Positions 23,622 to 33,100 of a DNA stretch of 64,000 nucleotides are shown piece by piece. Positions within the stretch are counted from its first letter, which is position 1. Each line of letters opens with the position of its first letter. Source of the stretch: Candidatus Saccharimonadota bacterium (GTDB taxonomy: Bacteria; Patescibacteriota; Saccharimonadia; Saccharimonadales; Saccharimonadaceae). The notes beneath the pieces are model-generated. The model worked only from the letters and a program-made list of their open reading frames with translations. It was not told the origin of the DNA and searched no databases. The position numbers and the translations under genes were made by a program. The DNA lies in NCBI GenBank assembly GCA_017404725.1, contig JAFRBS010000022.1:1-64000 (forward strand), read 5' to 3'.

Positions 23622-23989
23622 TCTTGGCGCTTCTTGCGCCGCTTTTGGGATTTCTCGATCTGTCGCATAGCTTCCTCATGTAGCTCTATTACCGAAATCG
23701 GGTTGCGCTTATGCCGCTTCGCTATCTTTCGATAAACCCGACGTGTTCTGCGATCAAACACGTTGTTTAAGAAGACGGTTATTTCGCGCTGACTCAGCCT
23801 CCCGAGACCTAGCTGGAAACTGAGCTCCGAAAGCTCCTCGGCCAGGCTCCTGTTCCGCCGGATTAGCGTATGCGTAAACTTCAGCTTCCGGCTGTCGTCA
23901 TCGAGCAGTACCGCAAGATATTTTTTCGAAATCGCACAGATCTCCTCGAAAACATCCCAGTACCTCTTTACAAGGTTCGTCTCTCGCAT
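23606..23989 (-). CDS. Hypothetical basic helical protein
   Basis: 127 residues, mostly helical, with a strongly basic C-terminus (IEKSQKRRKKRQ). No membrane segment and no family recognised. The start has GAGGGGGTGAT four bases upstream. The promoter is TTGACT, 16 bases, TATAAT (24051 to 24024, minus); its -35 is the loop of the terminator of the gene before it. Nucleic-acid binding is possible from the charge alone. Confidence 0.65.
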   Translation of the reverse strand: MRETNLVKRYWDVFEEICAISKKYLAVLLDDDSRKLKFTHTLIRRNRSLAEELSELSFQLGLGRLSQREITVFLNNVFDRRTRRVYRKIAKRHKRNPISVIELHEEAMRQIEKSQKRRKKRQDAPVA

Positions 23990-24033
23990 CTTATCACCCC
24001 CTCATTCTCGCGAGTTATTTCCGATTATACCAT

Positions 24034-24059
24034 AAAAAGAGCCCCAGTCAAGGGGCCCT
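24034..24059 (-). terminator. Terminator with a promoter -35 box in its loop
   Basis: Minus strand: AGGGCCCC-ttgact-GGGGCTCT then T5. The loop TTGACT is the -35 of the promoter for the 23606 gene. Confidence 0.75.
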
Positions 24060-24093
24060 AGGGTTTTTAGAGTTTTTGCGCTTATGCATGCGC

Positions 24094-24606
24094 TTATGCA
24101 ACCTTGCGCATCAGCGCATGCAGTTCTGACATCGGTAGCAGCATATGCCTGCCAGCATAATCATTGACTAACTGGTCACATTGCCTCCGAAAAGCAGGAT
24201 CTTCGTTGCTGAAGTCCTGCTCGAGTTGGCAACGGATCCCGTCGTCGAGACTCGGCAGACCGAGTACAACTGCTATCTCTGATAACGCGTTCATCGCGTC
24301 GTTTAGCCGCTTCGGTAAATAGCCGACGCGCCCGAACCGTTTACGCTGGTCGCGCATTTTTCGGCAAATCTTTGCGACTTCGCGAACCGCTTTCCAGTAG
24401 TTCGCAATCCATCTTTGCGCCCGGCGCTCGGCTTCGGTCGGCCGGGACTTTGACCTCTCGAACTCGGTCCGAAGGCCAATCAGGCCGAAGAAGTTAATGC
24501 CGCCGCCTATGCCGCAGACTTCGGCATATTCTTCCGGATGAAGAACTTCTTTGCCGCCGTCTGTGAACTCTATAACAACTTTTCCATCTGCAATTGTACT
24601 TAACAT
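24094..24606 (-). CDS. Hypothetical protein
   Basis: 170 residues from ATG 24606, which has GGAGGTGAT six bases upstream; an in-frame ATG at 24621 overlaps this site and is rejected. The N-terminal 50 residues are beta-rich with a Gly-rich turn (GIGGGINFFG); the rest is helical and basic in the middle. No family recognised. Promoter TTGACT, 17 bases, TATAAT (24675 to 24647, minus). Confidence 0.65.
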   Translation of the reverse strand: MLSTIADGKVVIEFTDGGKEVLHPEEYAEVCGIGGGINFFGLIGLRTEFERSKSRPTEAERRAQRWIANYWKAVREVAKICRKMRDQRKRFGRVGYLPKRLNDAMNALSEIAVVLGLPSLDDGIRCQLEQDFSNEDPAFRRQCDQLVNDYAGRHMLLPMSELHALMRKVA

Positions 24607-24646
24607 AAGATCACCTCCCAAATAGTAGACCTATAGTTACACTTAC

Positions 24647-24675
24647 ATTATACCACAAGCGTGATAAAAAGTCAA
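24647..24675 (-). promoter_or_regulatory. Near-consensus promoter of the 24094 gene
   Basis: TTGACT, 17 bases, TATAAT. The spacer ends in CTTGTGG, shared with the promoters of the 19865, 24724 and 48949 genes. Confidence 0.8.
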
Positions 24676-24701
24676 GTATAAGGCAACAAATCTGCCGCAT
24701 G

Positions 24702-24725
24702 AAAAAGGGCCCCGTAAGGAGCCCT
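24702..24725 (-). terminator. Terminator of the 24724 gene
   Basis: Minus strand: AGGGCTCC-ttac-GGGGCCCT then T5; it begins at the stop codon of the gene. Confidence 0.75.
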
Positions 24726-25305
24726 ATCGTCGCGATTGTCTACCAGCGTGCACCCGGCAATATAGAGTATCTACCGGTATGATCTCGCCGGCTTCGAGGC
24801 AACGGTCGATTCGCCTCTGGTATTTCCGGCGAATCGCCGGATCCTTGAGGTCCTCTGTAACCTCACCTCTAGTGACAGAGTTGATAGCCCCGAACCCGAG
24901 CAGCTCCCCGGCCTCATCGAGCATTTGCCAAGCAAATTCGACGTCGTGCCAGAGACGACCTATGAACTGGCCGCGCCGTTTCTTCTCGGCGTAACTCGCA
25001 ACCTTCTTCGTCAGGTTGTTCAGTTTCGCCCAGAAGACTTGTTCTCGGGTCTTGCCGTCGTAAAACAGGTACGGGCGGTTTTCTCGCCACCATTTCTCCT
25101 GCTCGGCGCTAAGCCTGATCGGCCTCGGTTTCTCAACCTCAGCGATCGGAGTCCGCTGCCTATCTTCGGCCTCGATCGGCGGCGCTACGTACTGATAGTA
25201 GACGTCCGGGTACATCATCCGGATTTCATTATCAGTCAGTATCTCGTCTGTTTCCAGATCGACGATTTCGCGATTATGCGCGCCGTACGTGTAAATGTTC
25301 CCCAT
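24724..25305 (-). CDS. Hypothetical protein
   Basis: 193 residues from ATG 25305 (MGNIYTYGAHN); AGGAGGTG is seven bases upstream, and the GTG nine bases before this ATG is part of that site. Tyr/Asp-rich N-terminus, basic helical middle (KKVASYAEKKRRGQF), no membrane segment. I do not recognise it. Promoter TTGACA, 17 bases, TATAAT (25374 to 25346, minus) matches the sigma-70 consensus in all positions. Confidence 0.65.
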   Translation of the reverse strand: MGNIYTYGAHNREIVDLETDEILTDNEIRMMYPDVYYQYVAPPIEAEDRQRTPIAEVEKPRPIRLSAEQEKWWRENRPYLFYDGKTREQVFWAKLNNLTKKVASYAEKKRRGQFIGRLWHDVEFAWQMLDEAGELLGFGAINSVTRGEVTEDLKDPAIRRKYQRRIDRCLEAGEIIPVDTLYCRVHAGRQSRR

Positions 25306-25447
25306 ATTTTTCACCTCCTAAAAGCGAAGCTACAGCTACTCTTTAATTATACCACAACCGCAATAAAATGTCAAGAGAAAACAGGAGCTAACTACAGGCG
25401 CTCAAGTCCGTTCTGAAGAGTAACTTCCGTTTTCCCGATATTTTCTC

Positions 25448-25600
25448 TTGCTTTTATCATCTTTTTGTGTATAATAAGGAATAAGAAGTAGTGTGTTGTA
25501 TTTTTTGGGTGTACTCGAAACTGGCGAATTCAGGGTACGAAAATACAGCAGTATTCTTCGGCGCTAAAGAATATCAAAGCACTAATAATAAGAGGTAATA
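25448..25600 (+). promoter_or_regulatory. rpoB promoter and structured leader
   Basis: TTGCTT (25448-25453), 16 bases, TATAAT (25470-25475), leader about 118 bases. Stem 1: TGTATTTT (25497-25504) with AAAATACA (25540-25547). Stem 2: GTATTCTT (25551-25558) with AAGAATAT (25567-25574). The 14-mer GCTAAAGAATATCA (25563-25576), which forms the 3' side of stem 2, occurs again at the same distance from the start codon of rplC. Confidence 0.65.
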
Positions 25601-28600
25601 ATGGCTACAAAGCAGAAGACTGATAGTCGCGTTCTGTTTACTGAAGGCGACAACGCCCTGCCGATTCCTGATCTGATTGCACATCAGAAGGACTCTTGGG
25701 CTGATTTTGTCGAGTCGGGCCTCCGCGAGGTATTTACCGAGCTGAACCCGATCGACGATTATACCGGACAGAAATTGTCCCTAAGGTTCAAAGATTACAA
25801 ATTCCACGAACCAAAAGAAAATGAGCACGACGCAAAACGTAACCTCGCGACTTACGAGGCTCCGCTCCATGTCCAGGTTGAGCTCGAAAACAAAGTAACG
25901 GGCGAGAAGAAGGAGCAAGACATCTTCTTCGGCGACTACCCTTGGATGACCGACCGCGCAAGCTTCATCATCAACGGCACCGAGCGCGTCGTCGTTTCCC
26001 AGCTCATCCGTTCCGCCGGCGTTTTCTTCACTGCTGATAATATCGCAGGTCGAAACTACTACGGTGCGAAGGTTATTCCAGGTCGTGGCGCTTGGCTCGA
26101 ATTCGAGACTGCCCAAAACGGCGCAATCTACGTTAAAATCGACCGCCGCCGCAAGATCCCGGTAACGACTCTTCTTCGCGCCCTTGGCGTTTCTAAGAAA
26201 TCTGAAATTAAAGAGAAATTCGAGAAAATCGACACCGGCGAGATTAGCTACATCGACGCGACCTTAGAGCGCGACGGTACCGCCGGTCAGTCCGAGGCTC
26301 TTATCGAAGTTTACCGCAGGTTAAGACCAGGCGATCTCGCGACCGTTGAGAACGCGAAATCCATGATCGAAAAGACCTTCTTCGATTACAAACGCTACGA
26401 TTATTCAGAGGTCGGACGCTACAAAATCAACCAGCGCCTTGGTTTTGATACCCCTAACGACAGCGCCCACCGCACTCTCCAGATGGAAGATTTGATCGCG
26501 ATTATTAGCGAAATCATCCGCCTGAACAATACTCAGGAAGCTCCAGACGATATTGACTCACTCGCGAACCGCCGCATCAAACTTGTCGGCGAGCTCGTCC
26601 AGCGCCAATTCCGCCTTGGTATGCTCCGCTTACAGAGAAACATCCTAGACCGTATGTCTATGGCCAATGTTGATGAGGTTACCCCATCCCAGCTGATTAA
26701 CGCTCGCCCGGTTACGGCGGCGGTCAAAGAGTTCTTCGCCAGCTCTCAGCTATCCCAGCTCATGGATGAGACTAACCCATTCTCCGAACTTGCCCACAAA
26801 CGCCGCCTATCTTCGATGGGTCCAGGGGGCTTAACCAGGGAGCGCGCCGGCTTCGATGTCCGTGACGCCCACCCTACTCACTACGGTCGTATCTGTACCG
26901 TTGAGACTCCTGAAGGTGCAAACGTCGGTCTCGTACTTAACCTTGCGACCTACGCCCAGATTAACACCTACGGCTTCATTGAAGCTCCATACCGCGTAAT
27001 TAAGGACGGCAAGGTAACCGATGAGGTCGTCTACGTAGACGCTGCCGAAGAAGAGAATATGATCATCGCTGACGCTTCGGCGAAACTTGATAAGAACGGC
27101 AAATTCGTCGATGCGCGTGTTTCGGCTCGTGTTAAGGGTGCTCCGGTTCAGGTCGAATCGAGCAAAGTTACCCATATCGATGCCGCTCACAAAGAGATTC
27201 TTGGCGTTTCCGCTAGCTTGATTCCATTCGTTGAGAAAAACCGTGTTGACCGCTCGCTCATGGCCTGCGCCATGCAGAAACAGGCGGTTCCTCTACTTCG
27301 CCAGGACAACCCAGTTGTCGGTACCGGTATTGAAGCAGAAGTTGCAAGAAACACTTCCCAGATTATCCTCGCTGAGGACAAGGGTGAAGTCGTTAAGGCT
27401 GATGGTGAATCTGTCATCGTTAAATATGACAAACTCGGCGAAAAAGAATACAAACTCACTCACTTCGAGATGACTAACGACTCTCGCTGCTACAATCAGC
27501 GCACAGAGGTCGCTCGTGGTCAGAAGGTTAAGAAGGGTGATATTCTCATCGAAGGTGCTTCGATTAAAAATGGCGAGCTCGCGCTCGGTCGCGACCTCCT
27601 CGTCGCCTTCATGCCATGGCGTGGTTATAACATGGATGATGCGATCGTCATCAGTAGCCGCCTGGTCCAGGATGATACCTTGACCTCGATCAACATCAAA
27701 GACTACGATGTCGAGGTCCGCGAAACTAAACTCGGTCCAGAGCAGGTTACCCGCGATATTCCTAACGTTTCCGAACATTCGTTAAGGCACCTCGGCGAAG
27801 ACGGTATCGTCACTATCGGCGCCGAAGTCCAGAATGGTGATATCCTCGTCGGCAAGATTACCCCGAAGGGCGAACAAGAGCTCAGCTCCGAGGAGCGCCT
27901 GCTTCGCGCCATCTTCGGTGAAAAAGCCAAAGATGTCCGCGATACCTCCGTTCGAATGAACGGCTCCTCGACTGGTAAAGTCGTTGATGTCCGCGTTTAT
28001 ACTCGCGAACAGGGCCACGATCTTAAGGCCGGCGTCCTGATGCAGATTAAAATCTTCGTCGCTGAGATGAGAAAAATCGGCGTCGGCGATAAGCTTTCCG
28101 GTCGTCATGGTAACAAGGGTGTAGTTTCCCGCGTTCTCCCGGTTGAGGACATGCCATTCATGGAAGATGGTACTCCAATCGACGTAATTCTATCCCCGAT
28201 GGGCGTGCCTTCTCGTATGAACCTCGGTCAGCTCTTTGAGATTCACCTTGGTATGGCCGCTCGCGCGCTTGGCTACAAAGTTGCAACCCCTCCGTTTAAC
28301 GGGGTTTCCGACGAAGTAATCAGCTCCGAGCTAGAGAAAGCCGGATTCAGCCGCGACGGCCGCGTCCAGCTCTATGATGGTCTAACTGGTGAGCCATTTG
28401 AGGAAAGGACCTCTGTCGGCGTCATGCACATGTTGAAACTTCACCACATGGTTGATGATAAGATCCACGCTCGTTCTACTGGTCCATACACTATGGTTAC
28501 TCAGCAGCCGCTCGGTGGTAAGGCTCAGAACGGTGGTCAGCGCTTCGGTGAAATGGAGGTTTGGGCACTTGAAGCTTACGGCGCCGCAACTATCCTTCAA

Positions 28601-28987
28601 GAGATGTTGACTATTAAGTCTGATGACGTCTATGGACGTGCAAAGGCTTATGAGGCGATCATCAAGCGCGAACCGATCGAAGGTCCAAAACTTCCGGAAG
28701 GCTTTAACGTTCTCGTTAAAGAGCTTCAGGGCCTTGGTCTGAAGGTTGACCTCTTAGACCACGGCGAATCGAGCGACGCCTCTGACGTAATTGAGGAGAC
28801 CACTCGCGAGATCGAGAAGTCGGAAGACGACAGTTTAATTTACGCCCAACATCAGAAAAACAGCGAACTCGACATGGATAACATCGATGACGAGACCGCT
28901 GCGGAACTGATGGATGAGGACGAAGATGATATTGAGATAACAGAGGAAGACGATGATGGAACCGTTGACCTCGGGGAGGATTTCTAA
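25601..28987 (+). CDS. rpoB: RNA polymerase beta subunit
   Basis: 1128 residues, collinear with RpoB: the rifampicin-region core SQLSQLMDETNPFSELAHKRRLSSMGPGG (in two parts), GMLRLQRNILDRM, the catalytic-side KVGVGDKLSGRHGNKG-like stretch IGVGDKLSGRHGNKGVVS, and MHMLKLHHMVDDKIHARSTGPY at the C-terminal end. The C-terminus ends in an acidic tail of about 60 residues. Catalytic core of transcription. AGAGG lies before ATG; rpoC follows one base after its stop. Confidence 0.98.
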   Translation: MATKQKTDSRVLFTEGDNALPIPDLIAHQKDSWADFVESGLREVFTELNPIDDYTGQKLSLRFKDYKFHEPKENEHDAKRNLATYEAPLHVQVELENKVTGEKKEQDIFFGDYPWMTDRASFIINGTERVVVSQLIRSAGVFFTADNIAGRNYYGAKVIPGRGAWLEFETAQNGAIYVKIDRRRKIPVTTLLRALGVSKKSEIKEKFEKIDTGEISYIDATLERDGTAGQSEALIEVYRRLRPGDLATVENAKSMIEKTFFDYKRYDYSEVGRYKINQRLGFDTPNDSAHRTLQMEDLIAIISEIIRLNNTQEAPDDIDSLANRRIKLVGELVQRQFRLGMLRLQRNILDRMSMANVDEVTPSQLINARPVTAAVKEFFASSQLSQLMDETNPFSELAHKRRLSSMGPGGLTRERAGFDVRDAHPTHYGRICTVETPEGANVGLVLNLATYAQINTYGFIEAPYRVIKDGKVTDEVVYVDAAEEENMIIADASAKLDKNGKFVDARVSARVKGAPVQVESSKVTHIDAAHKEILGVSASLIPFVEKNRVDRSLMACAMQKQAVPLLRQDNPVVGTGIEAEVARNTSQIILAEDKGEVVKADGESVIVKYDKLGEKEYKLTHFEMTNDSRCYNQRTEVARGQKVKKGDILIEGASIKNGELALGRDLLVAFMPWRGYNMDDAIVISSRLVQDDTLTSINIKDYDVEVRETKLGPEQVTRDIPNVSEHSLRHLGEDGIVTIGAEVQNGDILVGKITPKGEQELSSEERLLRAIFGEKAKDVRDTSVRMNGSSTGKVVDVRVYTREQGHDLKAGVLMQIKIFVAEMRKIGVGDKLSGRHGNKGVVSRVLPVEDMPFMEDGTPIDVILSPMGVPSRMNLGQLFEIHLGMAARALGYKVATPPFNGVSDEVISSELEKAGFSRDGRVQLYDGLTGEPFEERTSVGVMHMLKLHHMVDDKIHARSTGPYTMVTQQPLGGKAQNGGQRFGEMEVWALEAYGAATILQEMLTIKSDDVYGRAKAYEAIIKREPIEGPKLPEGFNVLVKELQGLGLKVDLLDHGESSDASDVIEETTREIEKSEDDSLIYAQHQKNSELDMDNIDDETAAELMDEDEDDIEITEEDDDGTVDLGEDF

Positions 28988-28988
28988 A

Positions 28989-31900
28989 ATGGCTTGGATG
29001 GACAATTTTATCAGCGCATCAGATTTCGACTCCATTAGGTTGTCAGTGGCATCTGCCGAAGACATCCTAAACTGGAGCTATGGCGAGGTCTTGAAGCCTG
29101 AAACTATTAACTATCGTACACAAAAACCTGAGCGGGATGGTCTTTTCTGCGAGCGTATTTTCGGCCCAACGAAGGACATCAATCCGCACGATTCGAAACT
29201 AAAAGGCGTACGTTCGCGTGAGGCGGCGGTCGACAAAGAGGGTAACCTCGTTACGAAGTCGATCTCTCGTCGTGAGCGCATGGGCCATATCGCCCTTGCC
29301 GCCCCTGTTGCGCACGTTTGGTTCATGCGTGGAACCCCTAGCGCGCTAAGTTTGCTACTTGATCTGACCGTCAAAAACATCGAGCGTGTGGTCTATTTCG
29401 CTGCTTATCTGATTACCGAGAGCGATGATGCGAAAATTGACCAGAAAATCGCCGATTTGGACGCTCAGACCGAAGCAGGCCGCCAGGCTATCCGCCTGCG
29501 CTATGAAGAGGCCGCTAAGGAGGAAGGCGCCGATGCTAAAGCTCTAGCGAATGCCGAGACTAAGGAGTTAGAGGAGCTAGAAACTGAGTACAACACGAAT
29601 AAAACCACGCTCCAGAGCCTCAGAAAGGGCAACGTCATCTCTGAGGTCGATTATCGTAATCTCGAGGTTGAACACGAGGACTATGTAGAACTCGTGAAAG
29701 TTGAGATGGGCGCGACCGCGGTGAAGAAGATGCTTGACGAGATTGTCGTCGAGGACTTGATCGAGAGCCTGCGCGCCGAAGTTGCCGAGGCTAAGGGCCA
29801 GAAAGAAAAGCGCCTAACCAAGCGCCTGAAGCTGATTGAGGGTATGGAAGCTGCCGGCATTAAGCCGTCCGATCTCGTTCTCACAGTCGTCCCGGTCATC
29901 CCACCGGATCTTCGCCCGATGATTTCGCTCCCTGGCGGTCGGTTTGCGACCTCTGATCTAAACGATCTCTATCGCCGCGTGATTAACCGTAATAACCGTT
30001 TGAAGAAACTTCTTGATCTTAACGCTCCAGAAGTTATCTGTCGAAACGAAATGCGCATGCTCCAGGAAGCGGTCGACGCTCTGATCGACAACGCCGCGAC
30101 TCACGGCAATCGCGCCGCGAACTCGACCAACGGTCGTAGAAAGCTCAAATCTCTGTCTGACCTCTTAAAGGGTAAACAGGGTCGCTTCCGCCAGAACCTT
30201 CTCGGTAAGCGTGTCGACTACTCTGGTCGTTCGGTCATCGTTGTCGGCCCAGAGCTAAAACTTAACGAATGTGGTCTGCCAAAACAGATGGCCTTAGAGC
30301 TCTTTAAACCATTCGTCATCTCTTGGTTGATGGAAAACGAGCACGCCGCGAACATCCGCGCCGCGACTCGTATGATCGAGGCTAACGAAAACATCGTTTG
30401 GGACGCCCTCGACGAAGTAATTAAGGGGAAATACGTTCTTCTTAACCGTGCTCCGTCGCTTCACCGTCTCTCGATCCAGGCTTTCCAGCCAAAACTCATC
30501 GATGGTAAAGCAATCCAGCTCCATCCGCTCGTTGCGACCGGCTTTAACGCTGACTACGATGGTGACCAGATGGCGGTCCATCTACCTCTGTCCGCTGACG
30601 CTCAGGCTGAAGCGCGCGAATTGATGGCTGCCACTAAGAACCTTTTGAAGCCTGCTGATGGCGCTCCTGTGCTTTCGATTTACCAGGATGTCGTTCTCGG
30701 TATTTACTACCTAACCTACGACAAACCAGGCACTTCGACCGAAGAGGTTAAACCATATAGCTCGGTTTACGAAGCTGAAATGGCTTACGACCAGGGTTTG
30801 ATCCATCTCCAGACCCCGATCCGCGTATTTGCGAAGAAGGAAATCAGAGAAACCACTCTCGGCCGCGTCATCTTCAACGAAGTTCTACCCGAAGATTATC
30901 CGTACGATAACTCGGTTCAGACCTCTAAGCAGCTAAAGAAAGTCATGGCGGACATTTTCGACCGTTATGGCGCTGAAACTACGGTTAAAATCGCTGACGC
31001 GGTCAAAAATCTTGCCTTCGAATACGAGACTGTCGCCTCTGTTTCGACCGCAAAAGATGATTACCCGACTTACCCTGAGATCCAAGACTTCTTGGCTGAG
31101 GGCGACGGTAAGACTGCGCTGATCCAAGAGCAGTTTGACCAGGGCCTCATTACCGAGGAAGAGCGCTACGGTTTGACCGTTAAGAACTGGCGCGAAATCG
31201 ACGATAAGATTTCCGATTTCCTAAAGAGCAAGCTTTCCGAAATGGATACCGACATCGCCGTGATGGTTAACTCCGGCGCTCGTGGTTCCGTTTCGAACAT
31301 CAAGCTCGCCTCCGCAGAGATTGGTATCATGGTCGATATTAACAACAACGAAATCGAGCTCCCGGTTAAATCTTCGTACAAGGACGGTTTAAACACGCTT
31401 GAATCCTTCATCGCGACTCGAGGTGCACGTCAGGGTCAGGTTTCCACCGCGCTTCGTACTGCGGACTCTGGTTACCTTACCCGCCGTCTCGTTGATGTGG
31501 CCCAGGATGTCTTCACGACCGATGAAATCGCCGAAGATCCAGGCTTCACTGTCTATAAGGAAGAGGTGCGCGAGGCTGGCGTCGAGTTCTCCGCTTGGAT
31601 TTCTGGCCGCTATACCGCGCAACCAGTCCCAGGTTACCTCGAGGCTGATCAACTAATCACCCCTGAAGTCGCCGAGAAGATCGAAGACGATCCGAAGGTT
31701 ACTGAGGTCACGATCCAGTCTATCCTCACCACTACCGCTAAGGGTGGCATTCCACAGAAGGCTTACGGTATCGATATGGCGACCCGTGAATTGGTCAAAC
31801 CATATCAGCCAGTCGGCGTTATCGCTGCCCAGTCGCTTGGTGAGCCTGGTACCCAGCTTACCCTTGATACTAAGCACGGTTCCGGTGTTGCGGGTTCTGG

Positions 31901-32831
31901 TGCGATCGCTCGCGGTCTTCCGCGTGTTGAGGAGCTTCTTGAGGCCCGTTCGCCGAAGGGTCAGGCGTGGATTTCCCCTACCGACGGCGTCGTCGAGGTT
32001 TGGGAAGATGGCAACCACTATGTCGTCCAAATCACCCCTGAAACTGGTAAGCCAGAGCGCATCGAACTCGAAGACCGCACTGCTCGTGTCAAAGACGGCG
32101 CCGATGTTAAGGCTGGCGATATTATTGCTTCGAAGGCTAAGGGCGCTTCGCCGATTAAGGCTAAATACGACGGCAATGCCCAGCTCGTTGAAGGCGCGAT
32201 TATTCTCGTCGCTAACGCTGGCACCCCTGTTCGCGTAGAGGTTCCAGGCGACGCTGAGCTCGTTGTAAAGAGCAACGACTCTATTAAGGCTGGTGATCGC
32301 ATCACTACCGGTTCTTTGAATCTTCAGGATCTCTTGAAGTACAAGGGCCGCGAGGCTACCGCGCGCTACATTATGAACGACGTCCTTTCGGTTTACGCCG
32401 CACAGGGCCACGAAATCTCCAGTAAACACCTTGAGATTATCGTTCGCCAGATGTTCAGCCGCGTAATCATTGATGAGGCTGGTGATTCTAGCTTCGTCAT
32501 GGGCGACATCGTCTCTGAAACTGCCGTTGAAACTGAGAACAAGGAACTCGAGGAAGAGGGCAAAGCTCTCGCCGAGTACACCCACCTTCTCCTCGGTATC
32601 ACCAAGGTTTCGATTTGGTCCGATTCGTTCCTCTCTGCCGCGTCCTTCCAGGATACGACTCGCGTGCTTATCAACTCGGCCATCTCTGGTCGTGTGGATC
32701 ACTTGCACGGTCTGAAAGAGAACGTCATCATCGGCCGCAAGATCCCTGTCGGTACTGGCGCCATCCCTCTCGCCGAAGAGGTTGAAAACGCGCCATCCGA
32801 ACCGACCGCCGAAGACGTCGAAGGCGTCTAA
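28989..32831 (+). CDS. rpoC: RNA polymerase beta' subunit, without the classical zinc-site cysteines
   Basis: 1280 residues from ATG 28989 (GGGGAGGA site). The active-site loop NADYDGDQMAVH near 519 binds the catalytic magnesium, and the bridge-helix and trigger-loop regions (GEPGTQLTLDTKH) are present. The N-terminal zinc ribbon, usually four Cys between ERIFGPTKD and RRERMGHI, has no Cys here; the second site before AAQSLGEPGT reads LTTTAKGGIPQKAYG where LTCxxxxGVCxxCYG is usual. Both structural zinc sites therefore appear lost. One large coiled-coil insertion lies near residues 150-290. Confidence 0.97.
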   Translation: MAWMDNFISASDFDSIRLSVASAEDILNWSYGEVLKPETINYRTQKPERDGLFCERIFGPTKDINPHDSKLKGVRSREAAVDKEGNLVTKSISRRERMGHIALAAPVAHVWFMRGTPSALSLLLDLTVKNIERVVYFAAYLITESDDAKIDQKIADLDAQTEAGRQAIRLRYEEAAKEEGADAKALANAETKELEELETEYNTNKTTLQSLRKGNVISEVDYRNLEVEHEDYVELVKVEMGATAVKKMLDEIVVEDLIESLRAEVAEAKGQKEKRLTKRLKLIEGMEAAGIKPSDLVLTVVPVIPPDLRPMISLPGGRFATSDLNDLYRRVINRNNRLKKLLDLNAPEVICRNEMRMLQEAVDALIDNAATHGNRAANSTNGRRKLKSLSDLLKGKQGRFRQNLLGKRVDYSGRSVIVVGPELKLNECGLPKQMALELFKPFVISWLMENEHAANIRAATRMIEANENIVWDALDEVIKGKYVLLNRAPSLHRLSIQAFQPKLIDGKAIQLHPLVATGFNADYDGDQMAVHLPLSADAQAEARELMAATKNLLKPADGAPVLSIYQDVVLGIYYLTYDKPGTSTEEVKPYSSVYEAEMAYDQGLIHLQTPIRVFAKKEIRETTLGRVIFNEVLPEDYPYDNSVQTSKQLKKVMADIFDRYGAETTVKIADAVKNLAFEYETVASVSTAKDDYPTYPEIQDFLAEGDGKTALIQEQFDQGLITEEERYGLTVKNWREIDDKISDFLKSKLSEMDTDIAVMVNSGARGSVSNIKLASAEIGIMVDINNNEIELPVKSSYKDGLNTLESFIATRGARQGQVSTALRTADSGYLTRRLVDVAQDVFTTDEIAEDPGFTVYKEEVREAGVEFSAWISGRYTAQPVPGYLEADQLITPEVAEKIEDDPKVTEVTIQSILTTTAKGGIPQKAYGIDMATRELVKPYQPVGVIAAQSLGEPGTQLTLDTKHGSGVAGSGAIARGLPRVEELLEARSPKGQAWISPTDGVVEVWEDGNHYVVQITPETGKPERIELEDRTARVKDGADVKAGDIIASKAKGASPIKAKYDGNAQLVEGAIILVANAGTPVRVEVPGDAELVVKSNDSIKAGDRITTGSLNLQDLLKYKGREATARYIMNDVLSVYAAQGHEISSKHLEIIVRQMFSRVIIDEAGDSSFVMGDIVSETAVETENKELEEEGKALAEYTHLLLGITKVSIWSDSFLSAASFQDTTRVLINSAISGRVDHLHGLKENVIIGRKIPVGTGAIPLAEEVENAPSEPTAEDVEGV

Positions 32832-32840
32832 AAACAAAAT

Positions 32841-32879
32841 AGATAAAAAACAAGCCCGAAAAGGGCTTGTTTTTTATCT
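32841..32879. terminator. Bidirectional terminator after rpoC
   Basis: A perfect 17-bp stem (32841-32857 with 32863-32879), loop five bases, with AAGCCC/GGGCTT at its centre and A/T runs outside. Its T-run provides the -35 box of the rplC promoter. Confidence 0.9.
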
Positions 32880-33100
32880 CAGAGTATGCTAAGATAAAAA
32901 TAGTATATTCTAATAAGTAGGACATACCGCTAGACGCAAGATGTAAGTCTGGGTGGTTTGGCCATTGCCGAAAAGCGATCGCCACTCCCGAAGGAAACTG
33001 CTCATAAGTCTAGTTTCAGTCATGTTTTGGACCCTTTTCTAGTCCTACGGGGAACAAAACAGGGCTAAAGAATATCACTAATATTAACGAAAGGAAACAG
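32867..33100 (+). promoter_or_regulatory. Promoter and structured leader of the ribosomal protein operon
   Basis: TTGTTT (32867-32872), 17 bases, TGCTAAGAT (-10 at 32890-32895). The leader of about 200 bases has an outer stem GTAGGAC/GTCCTAC (32917-32923, 33042-33048), an inner CTAGAC/GTCTAG (32930-32935, 33008-33013), and a hairpin GGC-c-ATTGC/GCGAT-c-GCC in 32951-32988. GCTAAAGAATATCA (33064-33077) lies 37 bases before ATG, as in rpoB. A ribosomal protein binding it for autoregulation is the likely role, by inference. Confidence 0.65.
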
